From: an uncultured bacterium
GTDB taxonomy: Bacteria > Cyanobacteriota > Vampirovibrionia > Gastranaerophilales > Gastranaerophilaceae
Direction: 5' to 3'
Assembly (NCBI GenBank): GCA_900314375.1
Contig: OMVC01000007.1
Location: 1 to 30,911, forward strand
Length of the DNA: 30,911 nt
The position numbers and the translations under genes were made by a program. Below are positions 16,620-24,645 of this stretch, piece after piece (position 1 is the stretch's first letter; each line of letters starts with the position of its first letter). The notes under the pieces were generated by a model that saw nothing but the letters and a program-made list of their open reading frames with translations, was not told the DNA's origin and did no database searches.

Positions 16620-19016
16620 ATGATAGATTTTAGCATTTTAAATGATGTTTTTCAAAATAAAAATTTTGTTATGTTTACCTATTGCATGGTCTTTATGCTT
16701 GGTATACTGGCATATTTTAGTTCAAACAGTATTTTTATTGCGCTGATTTTTACTGTATTGGTATCCGTAATTTTTGCTTTAAAACTCTTAACAATAAGGC
16801 GAGTTATAGCTTATATTTTAATTTTTTATTTCGGGTTTACTATTACAGCATTAAAAGTAAAAAATTATGACAGCTTGCTTCCGATAACTCCTGCAAATTC
16901 CACATTTACCGGCAGAATAATAAGTATCCCTAATAGTACAAATAGCGACAATTTAAGATTTATTTTTCAGGTTGAAAAAATTAAGGATAAACCGATTGAT
17001 GGCAAAGCTCTTGTAACTATACCGCAATCTGTTAAGGATAAGTTAAATATAGGTGATAAAATTGTAATCGACGGAAGTTTGAGAACACCTTTTAAATCTA
17101 CAAATCCCTCCCAGTTTGACTACAGCTCATACTTGAAAAATTTTAATGTTTTTACCGTATTATATGTAAATGATGAAACAACATTAAAAATATTGAATGA
17201 AAAGAAACCTTTAAAATGGAAATTTTTTAGCAAACTTAACAGATTACGAACAGATATTTTAAAGGTTCATTCTCAATATTTAAAAAGTCCTAATTTAGAA
17301 ATTTTGGGCGGAATAGTTTTTGGTGATGATGCAATTGCTCCTCCCGAATATATTAAAAAATCATTTATTAATTCAGGATTATTACATATCCTTGCTGCTT
17401 CAGGTATGAATGTCGGTTTTATCTTTGCATTTTGGTTATTTATATTAAAATTTTTAAAAGTTCCTTATAAACCAAGGATTTTATCAGGTATGCTCGTAGT
17501 TATTTTATATACATTGATGACAGGGTTAGGAGCTTCTGTAATTCGTGCTGCTTTGATGTTGTTATTTATTCTTATCGGGAAATTGATAGACAGAGATGCT
17601 CATTCAATTTCTCTGTTGGCATTAGTTGCGGTTTTGATGTTGATTTATAATCCCGCATATATAAATGATGTAAGCTTTCAGTTATCATTTTTTGTTACAT
17701 TCGGTTTAATTACAACAGCCAAAATGCTTTTAGAAAAATTGCCTGAAAAAATTCCTGATTGGATAAAGCCTATCATAATAATTCCCATAGTAGCGCAAAT
17801 TTGGGTAATACCGATTCAAATGTTTTATTTTAACACAATAAGTTTGTATGCTGTTTTTGCAAATATTATTTCTTCTGCGATATTGAGTGTTGTAAGTTTT
17901 ATGGGATTTATCAGTTCGATATTAGCGATAATCAAACCAATAAGCAATATTGTATGTTTTGTTTTTGATTACTTTAATAATTATTTATTAACCTTTATAG
18001 TAATTATTTCTGATTTCTTTGGAAATTTGCCGCACTGTATTATTCAAACAACGCATCCCGGTATTATTCAACTGTTGGTATATTATGTAATACTTATTTG
18101 TGTTACATATTTGATAAAATTTGGCAAATATAAATATTCGATATACTCTATTTTATTTTGCACTTTATTCTTAATATGTACTTCCTTGCATTTTGAAACA
18201 AAAGATTTGACAATTACGGCGTTTGATGTGCAAAATGCGGATTGCTTTTTGATAAAAACACCGCAACAAAAATATTTCTTTATAGATACCGGAAAAGCTC
18301 CGTACAAAAGCGGGAACTCACAGGCAAAAATTATTATGCTGAAATATTTGGCAGATAAGGGAATAAAAAATATTGAAGGAGTAATTGTAACTCACTTTGA
18401 TAGTGATCATTCCGGCGGTGCTTCTGATATTATTTCAAACACAAATGTGAAGACTCTGTATTTGAACTCACGCAATACGGAAACAATGACTGCAAAAAAC
18501 ATTTTTAAAACAGCAAATGATGTTAAACAAAATTTTGTAATTGCTCAAAATAATAAGCTTATATACGAAGAACCTCAATTTTCCTTGCGTACCTTTAAAG
18601 CCGTAAACAATGGTAAAAATGAAAGTAATGAGAATTCCATAATAACGTTATTAACATATAAGAATTTTAATATGTTGTTTATGGGTGATGCCGGAGTTGA
18701 AGCTTATGAACAGATTAAAAGCGATTTGCCTTCGGATATAGAAGTTTTAAAAGTCGGACATCACGGCGGTCCTAATGTAGTTGATGAAGAAATGATAAAA
18801 CGACTTGGTATAAGAACTTCACTTATTTCGACAGGTATAAATTATTTCGGACATCCAAATAAAGGAACTTTAGATGTACTGCGCAATACGAATATATTAA
18901 GGACGGATTTCTTAAATGCAATAAGAATTACATCATCGGGTGACAATTATAAAATTTATTCCTATGAACCGCAAAATAAAAAATTTATACTAAAAGAGGA
19001 ACTTTCTTCAAATTGA
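16620..19016 (+). CDS. comEC: Competence DNA uptake channel ComEC/Rec2
   Basis: Inner-membrane channel that passes single-stranded DNA into the cytoplasm during natural transformation. The 798 residues show the full family layout: N-terminal membrane helices with an OB-like DUF4131 region (about 1-190), the polytopic Competence domain (about 210-500, with HILAASGMNVGFIFAFWL and LSFQLSFFVTFGLI) and a C-terminal metallo-beta-lactamase domain (about 525-798). The last carries THFDSDHSGG near residue 590, then LFMGDAGVEA and VGHHGGPN. The motifs look intact, so the channel is probably functional. ATG at 16620 is preceded only by GGA inside the 17-bp repeat, which suggests weak translation. The stop is TGA, one base from the stop of the convergent hydrolase gene. 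Confidence 0.93.
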   Translation: MIDFSILNDVFQNKNFVMFTYCMVFMLGILAYFSSNSIFIALIFTVLVSVIFALKLLTIRRVIAYILIFYFGFTITALKVKNYDSLLPITPANSTFTGRIISIPNSTNSDNLRFIFQVEKIKDKPIDGKALVTIPQSVKDKLNIGDKIVIDGSLRTPFKSTNPSQFDYSSYLKNFNVFTVLYVNDETTLKILNEKKPLKWKFFSKLNRLRTDILKVHSQYLKSPNLEILGGIVFGDDAIAPPEYIKKSFINSGLLHILAASGMNVGFIFAFWLFILKFLKVPYKPRILSGMLVVILYTLMTGLGASVIRAALMLLFILIGKLIDRDAHSISLLALVAVLMLIYNPAYINDVSFQLSFFVTFGLITTAKMLLEKLPEKIPDWIKPIIIIPIVAQIWVIPIQMFYFNTISLYAVFANIISSAILSVVSFMGFISSILAIIKPISNIVCFVFDYFNNYLLTFIVIISDFFGNLPHCIIQTTHPGIIQLLVYYVILICVTYLIKFGKYKYSIYSILFCTLFLICTSLHFETKDLTITAFDVQNADCFLIKTPQQKYFFIDTGKAPYKSGNSQAKIIMLKYLADKGIKNIEGVIVTHFDSDHSGGASDIISNTNVKTLYLNSRNTETMTAKNIFKTANDVKQNFVIAQNNKLIYEEPQFSLRTFKAVNNGKNESNENSIITLLTYKNFNMLFMGDAGVEAYEQIKSDLPSDIEVLKVGHHGGPNVVDEEMIKRLGIRTSLISTGINYFGHPNKGTLDVLRNTNILRTDFLNAIRITSSGDNYKIYSYEPQNKKFILKEELSSN

Positions 19017-19017
19017 T

Positions 19018-19803
19018 TTATAATTTTAAAATTTCTCCATCTTTAGGTATAAGAATTGAGTTTGAGAACTTATTATCTTTTGCAAATTTTTGAAGCTGTT
19101 TACGACTTAAGGCAGCGTGTCCAACAGTATCCATGTGCGCTGCAATTATCGTAACATCAGGAGCATAAGTGTGAAGCTCTTTTACATCTTGAGCATTCAT
19201 AATTATTGAACCGCAGTTTTCCATTTGTGCATCGGCACAATTTATAATAATATATTCAGGCTCGTAAGTATCTATGGTTTTTTTGACCTCATCACACCAT
19301 ATTGTATCTCCTGCGACATATACCGTTTTTTCGTCAGGATGTTTGAAAACTACTCCCATAGAAGCATATCGCATCCCAAAAGAATTGAATATCGGTTCGG
19401 CTTTGGAACGGATACCATGTTGGCAGCGGGTTTTATACAGCCAAATACCGGCAAAAGAAGTCCCTTCTTCTTTTAATATCGTCAAATTTGAAAATCCTAA
19501 TTTTTGTAAAGCATCTTTATCAATATCATCTTGAACGTAGACTTTAACACCTTTACGCAAAGTATCAATAGCAGCCTGATCAAAATGGTCATTATGATAA
19601 TGAGTTACAATACTTGCATCTAAACCTTTTATAATTTCTTCAGGTGGCATTGGTAAATCACAAGTCGGCCAGCTTAAATCAGGATTAGGTCCTATAGGAA
19701 TCGGAGCATAGGAATTTTTAGGGGCAAACATAGGATCTATCAAAAAACATTTACCGCCATAAGATAATCTAATCGTCGCATTTCGTATAAGTTGTACCTG
19801 CAT
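19018..19803 (-). CDS. Metallo-beta-lactamase-fold hydrolase (UlaG/RNase-Z-like type)
   Basis: A 261-residue single-domain metallo-beta-lactamase-fold protein. The metal site is THYHNDHFD (67-75, the HxHxDH motif), with later ligands in VAGDTIW and IIAAHMDTVGHAA. The N-terminus (QLIRNATIRLSYGGKCFLIDPMF) is the typical opening of the UlaG/YtnP-like group. Members cleave lactones, phosphodiesters or phosphoester bonds, so the substrate cannot be fixed here. It has no signal peptide and is presumably cytoplasmic. A strong AAGGAAGGGG precedes the ATG. It is transcribed convergently with comEC from its own promoter at 19833-19862. Confidence 0.82.
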   Translation of the reverse strand: MQVQLIRNATIRLSYGGKCFLIDPMFAPKNSYAPIPIGPNPDLSWPTCDLPMPPEEIIKGLDASIVTHYHNDHFDQAAIDTLRKGVKVYVQDDIDKDALQKLGFSNLTILKEEGTSFAGIWLYKTRCQHGIRSKAEPIFNSFGMRYASMGVVFKHPDEKTVYVAGDTIWCDEVKKTIDTYEPEYIIINCADAQMENCGSIIMNAQDVKELHTYAPDVTIIAAHMDTVGHAALSRKQLQKFAKDNKFSNSILIPKDGEILKL

Positions 19804-19832
19804 ATATGCACCCCTTCCTTGCTTGGAATACG

Positions 19833-19862
19833 ATTATAACATATTTTAACAAGTTGTGTAAA
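19833..19862 (-). promoter_or_regulatory. Promoter of the metallo-hydrolase gene
   Basis: On the minus strand TTTACA (19857-19862) and consensus TATAAT (19833-19838) are 18 nt apart, leaving a leader of about 23 nt before the ATG at 19803. Confidence 0.55.
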
Positions 19863-19948
19863 TATTCATATTGAGCTGTTACATTTTATATCAATATATG
19901 GTAATATAATAGCGGTATAACATGAATATTGGAATAGGAGAGCATATT

Positions 19949-20572
19949 ATGAAAGTTAAAAACTGGGTTATCGGCGGAATTGTTGCATTATTCTTATTGC
20001 TCCTTGTCATTTGCGGGTATAGGGCATATATGTTTGGCGATGTGACATTATCCCTTGAGCAAATGGCAAAGAAACGTATATTGATAACTTACTATACAAG
20101 GACAAATGATACAACAAAAATAGCAAATACCATCCATGAATTGGTTGGTGGCGACATGATAAAAATAGAACCGGAAAGGGCATACCCTGCTGATAAAAAT
20201 TTATATTTGAAAAAAATAAGCGAAGAAAAGGATAAGCATTCTGTAGTACCTCTGAAAAACGCATTCCCAAAACTAGGTCAATATGATATAATTTTTGTTG
20301 GTTCTCCTGCTCCGAACGGTACTGCGGCGACTCCTGTAAAATCATTTTTATATAAAAATAATAAATCTTTGAAAAAGAAAATAATAATTCCGTTCATTGT
20401 TTATGAAAAACCTGCTCTTGCGATGGGCGCATACAGAGATATGGAATTTCAGTCTGTAGACTCATATTTTAAAAATCCATACTATATGCAAGAAGGTGAT
20501 AAAAAATCAAGAAAAGTGTCTATTACAAGATGGTTAAAGCTAATTAAATTTAAACGTTATGAATTAAAATAA
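19949..20572 (+). CDS. Membrane-anchored flavodoxin-like protein
   Basis: I place the start at ATG 19949 (MKVKNWVIGG) because AGGAG lies 8 nt upstream; the ATG at 19922 would bury that site in the reading frame. The product has 207 residues. A hydrophobic segment (about residues 7-24) acts as signal anchor or signal peptide. A flavodoxin-like domain follows, with RILITYYTRTNDTTKIANTI at the phosphate-binding loop position, then DMIKIEP, YDIIFVGSPAPNG and the later strand KKIIIPFIVYE. This fits the flavodoxin_4 group of short FMN proteins. A membrane-tethered or exported flavodoxin is less common than a cytoplasmic one. The domain looks short at its C-terminal end. Terminator at 20593 follows. 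Confidence 0.75.
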   Translation: MKVKNWVIGGIVALFLLLLVICGYRAYMFGDVTLSLEQMAKKRILITYYTRTNDTTKIANTIHELVGGDMIKIEPERAYPADKNLYLKKISEEKDKHSVVPLKNAFPKLGQYDIIFVGSPAPNGTAATPVKSFLYKNNKSLKKKIIIPFIVYEKPALAMGAYRDMEFQSVDSYFKNPYYMQEGDKKSRKVSITRWLKLIKFKRYELK

Positions 20573-20592
20573 GTTTAGTACAAAAATTTAAA

Positions 20593-20623
20593 AGCGGTGT
20601 AGATATCTACACCGCTATTTTTT
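20593..20623 (+). terminator. Strong rho-independent terminator
   Basis: A 24-bp perfect palindrome (20593-20616; arm AGCGGTGTAGAT) gives a long GC-rich stem, followed by six T residues (20618-20623). T-rich sequence on the minus side (TTTTTAAATTTTTG) makes it potentially bidirectional. It ends the flavodoxin-like gene. Confidence 0.85.
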
Positions 20624-20707
20624 GTAAATTTTTATGAAGAAATTAGGCTTAAGCGCAAAAAAGGTCAATAAAATGCGTTTATATTTATGTGTGAAAGTGT
20701 GTAAATC

Positions 20708-21352
20708 ATGTCAATGATAGGCATCAACCCCTTGCGAACTGTTGCAAGAAAAACTGTGAATAGAATTGTCAAAGCAATTCCGCCGGTCAAGTTTAAGACT
20801 AACGGAAAGATTACTAATGGCATAAAATGGGTAGGTCAGCACATATCTTCACCGGAGAACAGATTGATTTTAGGTGTAACGGCATTAATGAGTCAGCCGT
20901 TTATTGATTTACACAACAGACGTGTAGATGAGAGAACAAAAGAAGTTTCAGCGGCAAGAACGGTTGCAAAAATTATTGCAGGCACAACAACAGGTGTAAT
21001 AGTGAGATATGCCTGTATAGCCGCAGCAAATGCGCTTACACACAAACCCGGCCCCGGAGTTAAGAAAATATCTACGCTGTTTTATCCGAAGAATTCAAAA
21101 ATAACAGCAAAACAATTGAAAAAATATATCAATTTTATGGGAACTGCGTTATCGCTCGGAGTTATGATGTTTACAAATTTCTTGATAGATGCGCCGTTAA
21201 CAAAGTTTTTAACAAATAAATTCATAGGAGACATTGACAAGAGAAAACAGCTTAAAAATCAAGTAATAAGCCTTCCGCGCAAGAGTATGGATGAATTTAT
21301 AAAAAATTGTGCAAATAACATAAAGGAGGGGGTAAATAATGACAAGTGCTAA
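20708..21352 (+). CDS. Unknown protein with hydrophobic segments, first of an overlapping pair
   Basis: Not recognised. The 214-residue product is basic, with hydrophobic stretches near residues 85-110 (TVAKIIAGTTTGVIVRYACIAAANAL) and 143-165 (FMGTALSLGVMMFTNFLI), suggesting two membrane segments, and a C-terminal charged helix. There is no signal peptide. The ribosome site before ATG 20708 is poor; the ATG at 20714 is possible too. The 3' end overlaps the next gene by 14 nt and contains its strong ribosome site, so the two are probably made together as partners. No enzymatic motif is visible. Confidence 0.7.
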   Translation: MSMIGINPLRTVARKTVNRIVKAIPPVKFKTNGKITNGIKWVGQHISSPENRLILGVTALMSQPFIDLHNRRVDERTKEVSAARTVAKIIAGTTTGVIVRYACIAAANALTHKPGPGVKKISTLFYPKNSKITAKQLKKYINFMGTALSLGVMMFTNFLIDAPLTKFLTNKFIGDIDKRKQLKNQVISLPRKSMDEFIKNCANNIKEGVNNDKC

Positions 21353-21977
21353 AACCCCGTTAACAATATTTGACAAATTATATAAAGCTTACGGCGGAAG
21401 TATGGGCAAAATGCTTATTCATACCGGCGTAATAGGCTGGATATTGTCTTCTGCCGCACAAATATGTGCAATTGCATTTAATGATAAAATTTCAAAAGAG
21501 CAAAAGATGTTTTTGATACCGCAGGAATTTGCGGATGCATGCGTAAATATATTATCATTTTATGCAGTAACTCAAACATTTTCTTCTGTTGGTAAAAAAT
21601 TGGTTTCTACAGGTAAATGGCTTCCGGAAAATGTCAAAAAACATCTTATAAAAAAAGGATTTGGTACAAAACTCGGTAATATAAATACTAATATAGGTAA
21701 AATAATAGAGAAAATGCCAAGTCGTATAAAAACAAGTTATGGCAGATTTGAACATGGTATGGATGTTACGGCAACAACAATAGGTTCTATAATTTCTTGT
21801 AATCTTATCACGCCGTTAGTGCGTAATTTGTACGCTTCTCATCGCCAACAAGCACAAATGGCAAAAATGAATAATAAAGATAATAATCAAACTCTGGCAA
21901 AAACAAATATTTCTAATCAGTCAAATAATGTCAAAACTTTTAATCCTTATCGTTCAAACGGTTCTTTAAAGGTATAA
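21339..21977 (+). CDS. Unknown protein with hydrophobic segments, second of an overlapping pair
   Basis: A 212-residue product. The conserved-looking block HTGVIGWILSSAAQICAIAF (about 27-46) followed by DKISKEQKMFLIPQEFADACVNILSFYAVTQTF suggests two membrane helices joined by a charged loop. I recall similar blocks in proteins of Gastranaerophilales-type genomes, without any known function. The C-terminal 40 residues are Asn/Gln-rich and probably disordered. AAAGGAGGGGG (21322-21332) gives a very strong ribosome site. It overlaps the preceding gene by 14 nt and the convergent anti-sigma gene by 12 nt (21966-21977). Confidence 0.72.
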   Translation: MTSAKTPLTIFDKLYKAYGGSMGKMLIHTGVIGWILSSAAQICAIAFNDKISKEQKMFLIPQEFADACVNILSFYAVTQTFSSVGKKLVSTGKWLPENVKKHLIKKGFGTKLGNINTNIGKIIEKMPSRIKTSYGRFEHGMDVTATTIGSIISCNLITPLVRNLYASHRQQAQMAKMNNKDNNQTLAKTNISNQSNNVKTFNPYRSNGSLKV

Positions 21978-22487
21978 ATATAAAAAGCCGATAAGAATGC
22001 ACATTACAATTATGCAGAATAGAATGATAAGTTTTTGAAAGCAATCCGTTGAATAGGGGTTTTGTTCAAGAACTTGAGCCATTATCATTTTTGAAAAATC
22101 ATTTTTGTAATCATTTTTAGTTTTTTCATAAGCAGATAACATTAGTTTTTTAAACTTATACATTTTTTCTAATTTATCTCGCGCGCTTGGGTTTGAAATT
22201 GTCATTTTCTTTATTTTAATATTCTCATTTGAATTAAGTTCATTGTCTAAATAAGCGGATAAATTATTTATAAAGTCCTGATTAAAGACTTCTTCCTGTA
22301 TATTTTGTGTGTTTTGTTTATTGTCATATTTCGAAAGTATTGATTTTAAATGTTCTATTTTTTCTCTGCAGTGAGGACATTTTTTTATGTGCAAATCCAC
22401 GCATTTGCACATTACATCACTTAATTTACCTTCAATATAAAGGTTAATAAGAGCTTCCACCTGACTGCAAGTTAAATTTTTATCCAT
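21966..22487 (-). CDS. Zinc-finger anti-sigma factor, membrane-anchored
   Basis: A 173-residue single-pass protein of the ZAS anti-sigma type. The N-terminal cytoplasmic domain has the HxxxCxxC zinc site (His33, Cys37, Cys40 in LHIKKCPHC). One C-terminal membrane helix (about 152-171) follows, with almost no periplasmic tail. It starts directly after the TAA of the sigma gene (TAAATG), with GGAGG inside the last sigma codons, so the pair is translationally coupled. A YLDNELNS motif near residue 80 suggests a second ZAS-like helix without cysteines. It presumably holds the ECF sigma factor inactive. With no sensory domain outside the membrane, the signal may be cytoplasmic (for example redox at the zinc site) or come from a partner. 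Confidence 0.85.
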   Translation of the reverse strand: MDKNLTCSQVEALINLYIEGKLSDVMCKCVDLHIKKCPHCREKIEHLKSILSKYDNKQNTQNIQEEVFNQDFINNLSAYLDNELNSNENIKIKKMTISNPSARDKLEKMYKFKKLMLSAYEKTKNDYKNDFSKMIMAQVLEQNPYSTDCFQKLIILFCIIVMCILIGFLYLYL

Positions 22488-23087
22488 TTAGCCTCCCGTA
22501 TAACTTTTAAGGACTTCATGCAATTTAATTCTTGCGCGAGAAATCCTTGATTTTACAGTGCCGATACTTGAATTTGTGGTGTTGGCAATTTCTTCATAAC
22601 TTAAACCTTGAAATTCTCTTAAAACAATCGCAATCCTAAAAGATTCAGGTAAACCGCGGATAGCTTTTTTTATATGTTCTTCACATTCGTTAGTTATACA
22701 TTTTTCCATTGGCTTCCCGCGTTTATCAGGAATATCTATTTTTATCTCCAAATCTAATGCAGGACAGGAATATTCCAACGAAACTGTTTCCGGCGCCCTT
22801 TTTTCTTTTCGTAAATAGTCATAATATGCGTTTGTTATAATATGATTCAGCCACCCATGAAAACAGGACGGATTTTGAAGGTTCGAAATATTTTTTGCAA
22901 GTTTAACCAGTACCTCTTGAGTTAAATCATATAGGTTTTCATTACTTTTTAACATATAAGACAAAGTCGCAAAAACATCCTTTTGCACTTTGCGTATAAG
23001 TTCTTCCAATGCCTTTAAATCGTTATTTTGGGATAAAACAACGAGTTCTTCAACAGGCATTTTTTTGTAGTTAAATTTTGCTTGCAT
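22488..23087 (-). CDS. ECF-type RNA polymerase sigma factor
   Basis: The start is ATG 23087 (MQAKFNYKK), after AGGTGA at the right distance; the longer frame from 23120 adds 11 residues without a ribosome site. The 199 residues contain sigma region 2 (about 35-95, with LYDLTQEVLVKLAKNI and the -10-contacting WLNHIITNAYYDYLRKEKR) and region 4 (about 135-195, with LPESFRIAIVLREFQGLSYEEIANTTNSSIGTVKSRISRARIKL). There is no region 1 or 3, as in ECF factors. The anti-sigma gene follows at once. No target promoter could be identified, and no obvious regulon gene is next to it. Confidence 0.93.
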   Translation of the reverse strand: MQAKFNYKKMPVEELVVLSQNNDLKALEELIRKVQKDVFATLSYMLKSNENLYDLTQEVLVKLAKNISNLQNPSCFHGWLNHIITNAYYDYLRKEKRAPETVSLEYSCPALDLEIKIDIPDKRGKPMEKCITNECEEHIKKAIRGLPESFRIAIVLREFQGLSYEEIANTTNSSIGTVKSRISRARIKLHEVLKSYTGG

Positions 23088-23189
23088 AGTTTCACCTAAA
23101 AAGATATTAAGTGAAAACATTTCAACAAATATTAGTATATTTTCTACATATAAAGGTTATTTTATTTAGATTAGAATTGTAACCCTGTT

Positions 23190-24473
23190 TTAATTTTTAA
23201 ATATAGTTTGCTCTCTGTCAGGACCGACAGAAACAATAGATATAGGAGTTTCTAAAATTTCTTCCAATCTTTCAAGATATTTACGGGCATTTAAAGGTAA
23301 ATCCTCATATTTTTTAATTCCCGTAATATCTGACATCCAACCCGCATGAGTTTCATAAACAGGCTCTAAAAATTTATGAATATATACATCTGTCGGATAT
23401 GATGAGTAAATCTTACCGTTACGAGTATCTTTATATGCGGTGCAAATCTTTATTTCTTCAAATTCATCAAATACATCAATTTTTGTTAATGCAATTGAGG
23501 TTAGACCGCCAACAAGACAAGCATATTTCATTGTAACCGCATCAAACCAGCCGCATCTGCGCGCTCTGCCTGTTGTTACTCCGTATTCGTGCCCGACTTC
23601 TCTGATTTTGTCCCCTACATCATTTGAAAGTTCCGATACAAAAGGCCCTTCGCCTACACGCGTTACATAGGCTTTTGCAACCCCAATTACTTCATCGATA
23701 ATTGTCGGCCCGTAGCCTGAGCCTGTACATGCTCCGCCGCCAATCGGATTTGAACTTGTTACAAACGGATATGTCCCGAAATCCACATCAAGCATTACAC
23801 CTTGTGCACCCTCAAATAAGATTTTCTTGCCATCTTTTTTGAAACGATGAAGCATTTCCTGCCAATCAAAACATACATAAGGTTCGAAAATTTTTGCATA
23901 TTTATTACACAACTCAATAACTTCTTCTTTTGTATAAGTTTTTAATCCGTAAACTTCTTTTAATTGTTTATTTTTTAACGGCAAAATAACATCAAGTTTT
24001 TCTGATAACGCTTCAGGAGAATACAAATCTTCAATCTTTAATGCAATTCGACCCATTTTATCAGTATATGTCGGTCCTATTCCTTTTTTAGTTGTTCCTA
24101 TTTTACCTTTTTGAGCATTGTCTTCACTATATCCGTCAACCTCTGTATGCCATGGCATTGTAATCGTTGCCAACGGACTTACTTTTAAACCCGATAAATC
24201 AATATTTTCTTTTTTTAACCCTTCAATTTCCTGTTCAAAATATTCAGGCAAAATTACGGTACCGTTACCGATAAAACAGGTTTTTCCTTTATATAAAATG
24301 CCTGACGGTATAAGGTGAAATTTAAAAGTTTTACCGTTTACGACAACCGTATGCCCAGCATTACAGCCGCCCTGATATCTTATAATTAAATCAGCATCTG
24401 TTGCCAATAAATCCGTAATCTTTGCTTTCCCTTCATCGCCCCATTGAGCTCCAACAACAACTTTATTTGCCAT
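23190..24473 (-). CDS. purA: Adenylosuccinate synthetase
   Basis: Catalyses GTP-dependent joining of IMP and aspartate, the first committed step to AMP. The 427 residues match PurA. The N-terminus has GAQWGDEGKAKITDLL (general base Asp13) and NAGHTVVV (His41). Further motifs are IGPTYTDK, LFEGAQGVMLDVDFGTYPFVTSSNP and VGPDREQT. The GTP loop has GDEGKAK where GDEGKGK is the usual form, an Ala17 variant. AAGGGA precedes the ATG. It appears to be transcribed alone, divergent from the paralogue genes at 24646. Confidence 0.97.
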   Translation of the reverse strand: MANKVVVGAQWGDEGKAKITDLLATDADLIIRYQGGCNAGHTVVVNGKTFKFHLIPSGILYKGKTCFIGNGTVILPEYFEQEIEGLKKENIDLSGLKVSPLATITMPWHTEVDGYSEDNAQKGKIGTTKKGIGPTYTDKMGRIALKIEDLYSPEALSEKLDVILPLKNKQLKEVYGLKTYTKEEVIELCNKYAKIFEPYVCFDWQEMLHRFKKDGKKILFEGAQGVMLDVDFGTYPFVTSSNPIGGGACTGSGYGPTIIDEVIGVAKAYVTRVGEGPFVSELSNDVGDKIREVGHEYGVTTGRARRCGWFDAVTMKYACLVGGLTSIALTKIDVFDEFEEIKICTAYKDTRNGKIYSSYPTDVYIHKFLEPVYETHAGWMSDITGIKKYEDLPLNARKYLERLEEILETPISIVSVGPDREQTIFKN

Positions 24474-24546
24474 AATTTATCCCTTCTGTTTAAATCCTCT
24501 ATTAAAATTTTAGCACAAAGCACACAATTAAAATTTATCAATTTTA

Positions 24547-24645
24547 AAAAGTTTTGTAACAATTTTGTAACAAACGGGGGTATATATGCAATTCTACACA
24601 ATATATATTTTTTATATATATAAGTATATTAGAGAGAGGCAAAAC
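24547..24645 (+). promoter_or_regulatory. Upstream region of the first paralogue, conserved with that of the second
   Basis: Three blocks recur before both paralogues: AAAGTTTTGTAAxCAATTTT (here from 24547), TATATGCAATT (24583-24593) and TTTATATATATAAGTA (24611-24626), then a GAGAG-type ribosome site. The last two blocks start 28 nt apart in both copies. The TATATATAA run is the likely -10. It shows that the promoter was copied along with the gene. Confidence 0.5.

Larger units (their letters stand above)
16544..16621. repeat. Pair of 17-bp direct repeats around the pilT/comEC promoters
   Basis: TTATTTATTGGAATTAT occurs at 16544-16560 and again at 16605-16621, 61 bp apart (start to start) and in the same orientation. 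The first copy covers the end of the pilT -10 and its predicted start region. The second runs from the comEC -10 into its ATG. A 10-bp palindrome ATGATATCAT (16595-16604) abuts the second copy. The position suggests an operator pair. Chance in AT-rich sequence is possible, but the GGAATTAT core is not simple AT. Confidence 0.55.

Noticed and set aside
16620..19803. comEC and the neighbouring hydrolase as a duplicated metallo-beta-lactamase pair
   Set aside because: They belong to different branches (HFDSDHSGG versus HYHNDHFD), are convergent and show no sequence similarity beyond the fold motif.
3349..19885. Recurring TGTTACATT word upstream of several genes (near 3349, 13752 and 19875)
   Set aside because: Its position relative to starts varies and the word is short for AT-rich sequence, so I could not separate it from chance.
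24586..24645. Upstream in-frame ATG extending paralogue 1 by 20 residues
   Set aside because: The extension translates AT-rich promoter sequence conserved with the non-coding upstream region of paralogue 2. The ATG at 24646 has a GAGAGG site.
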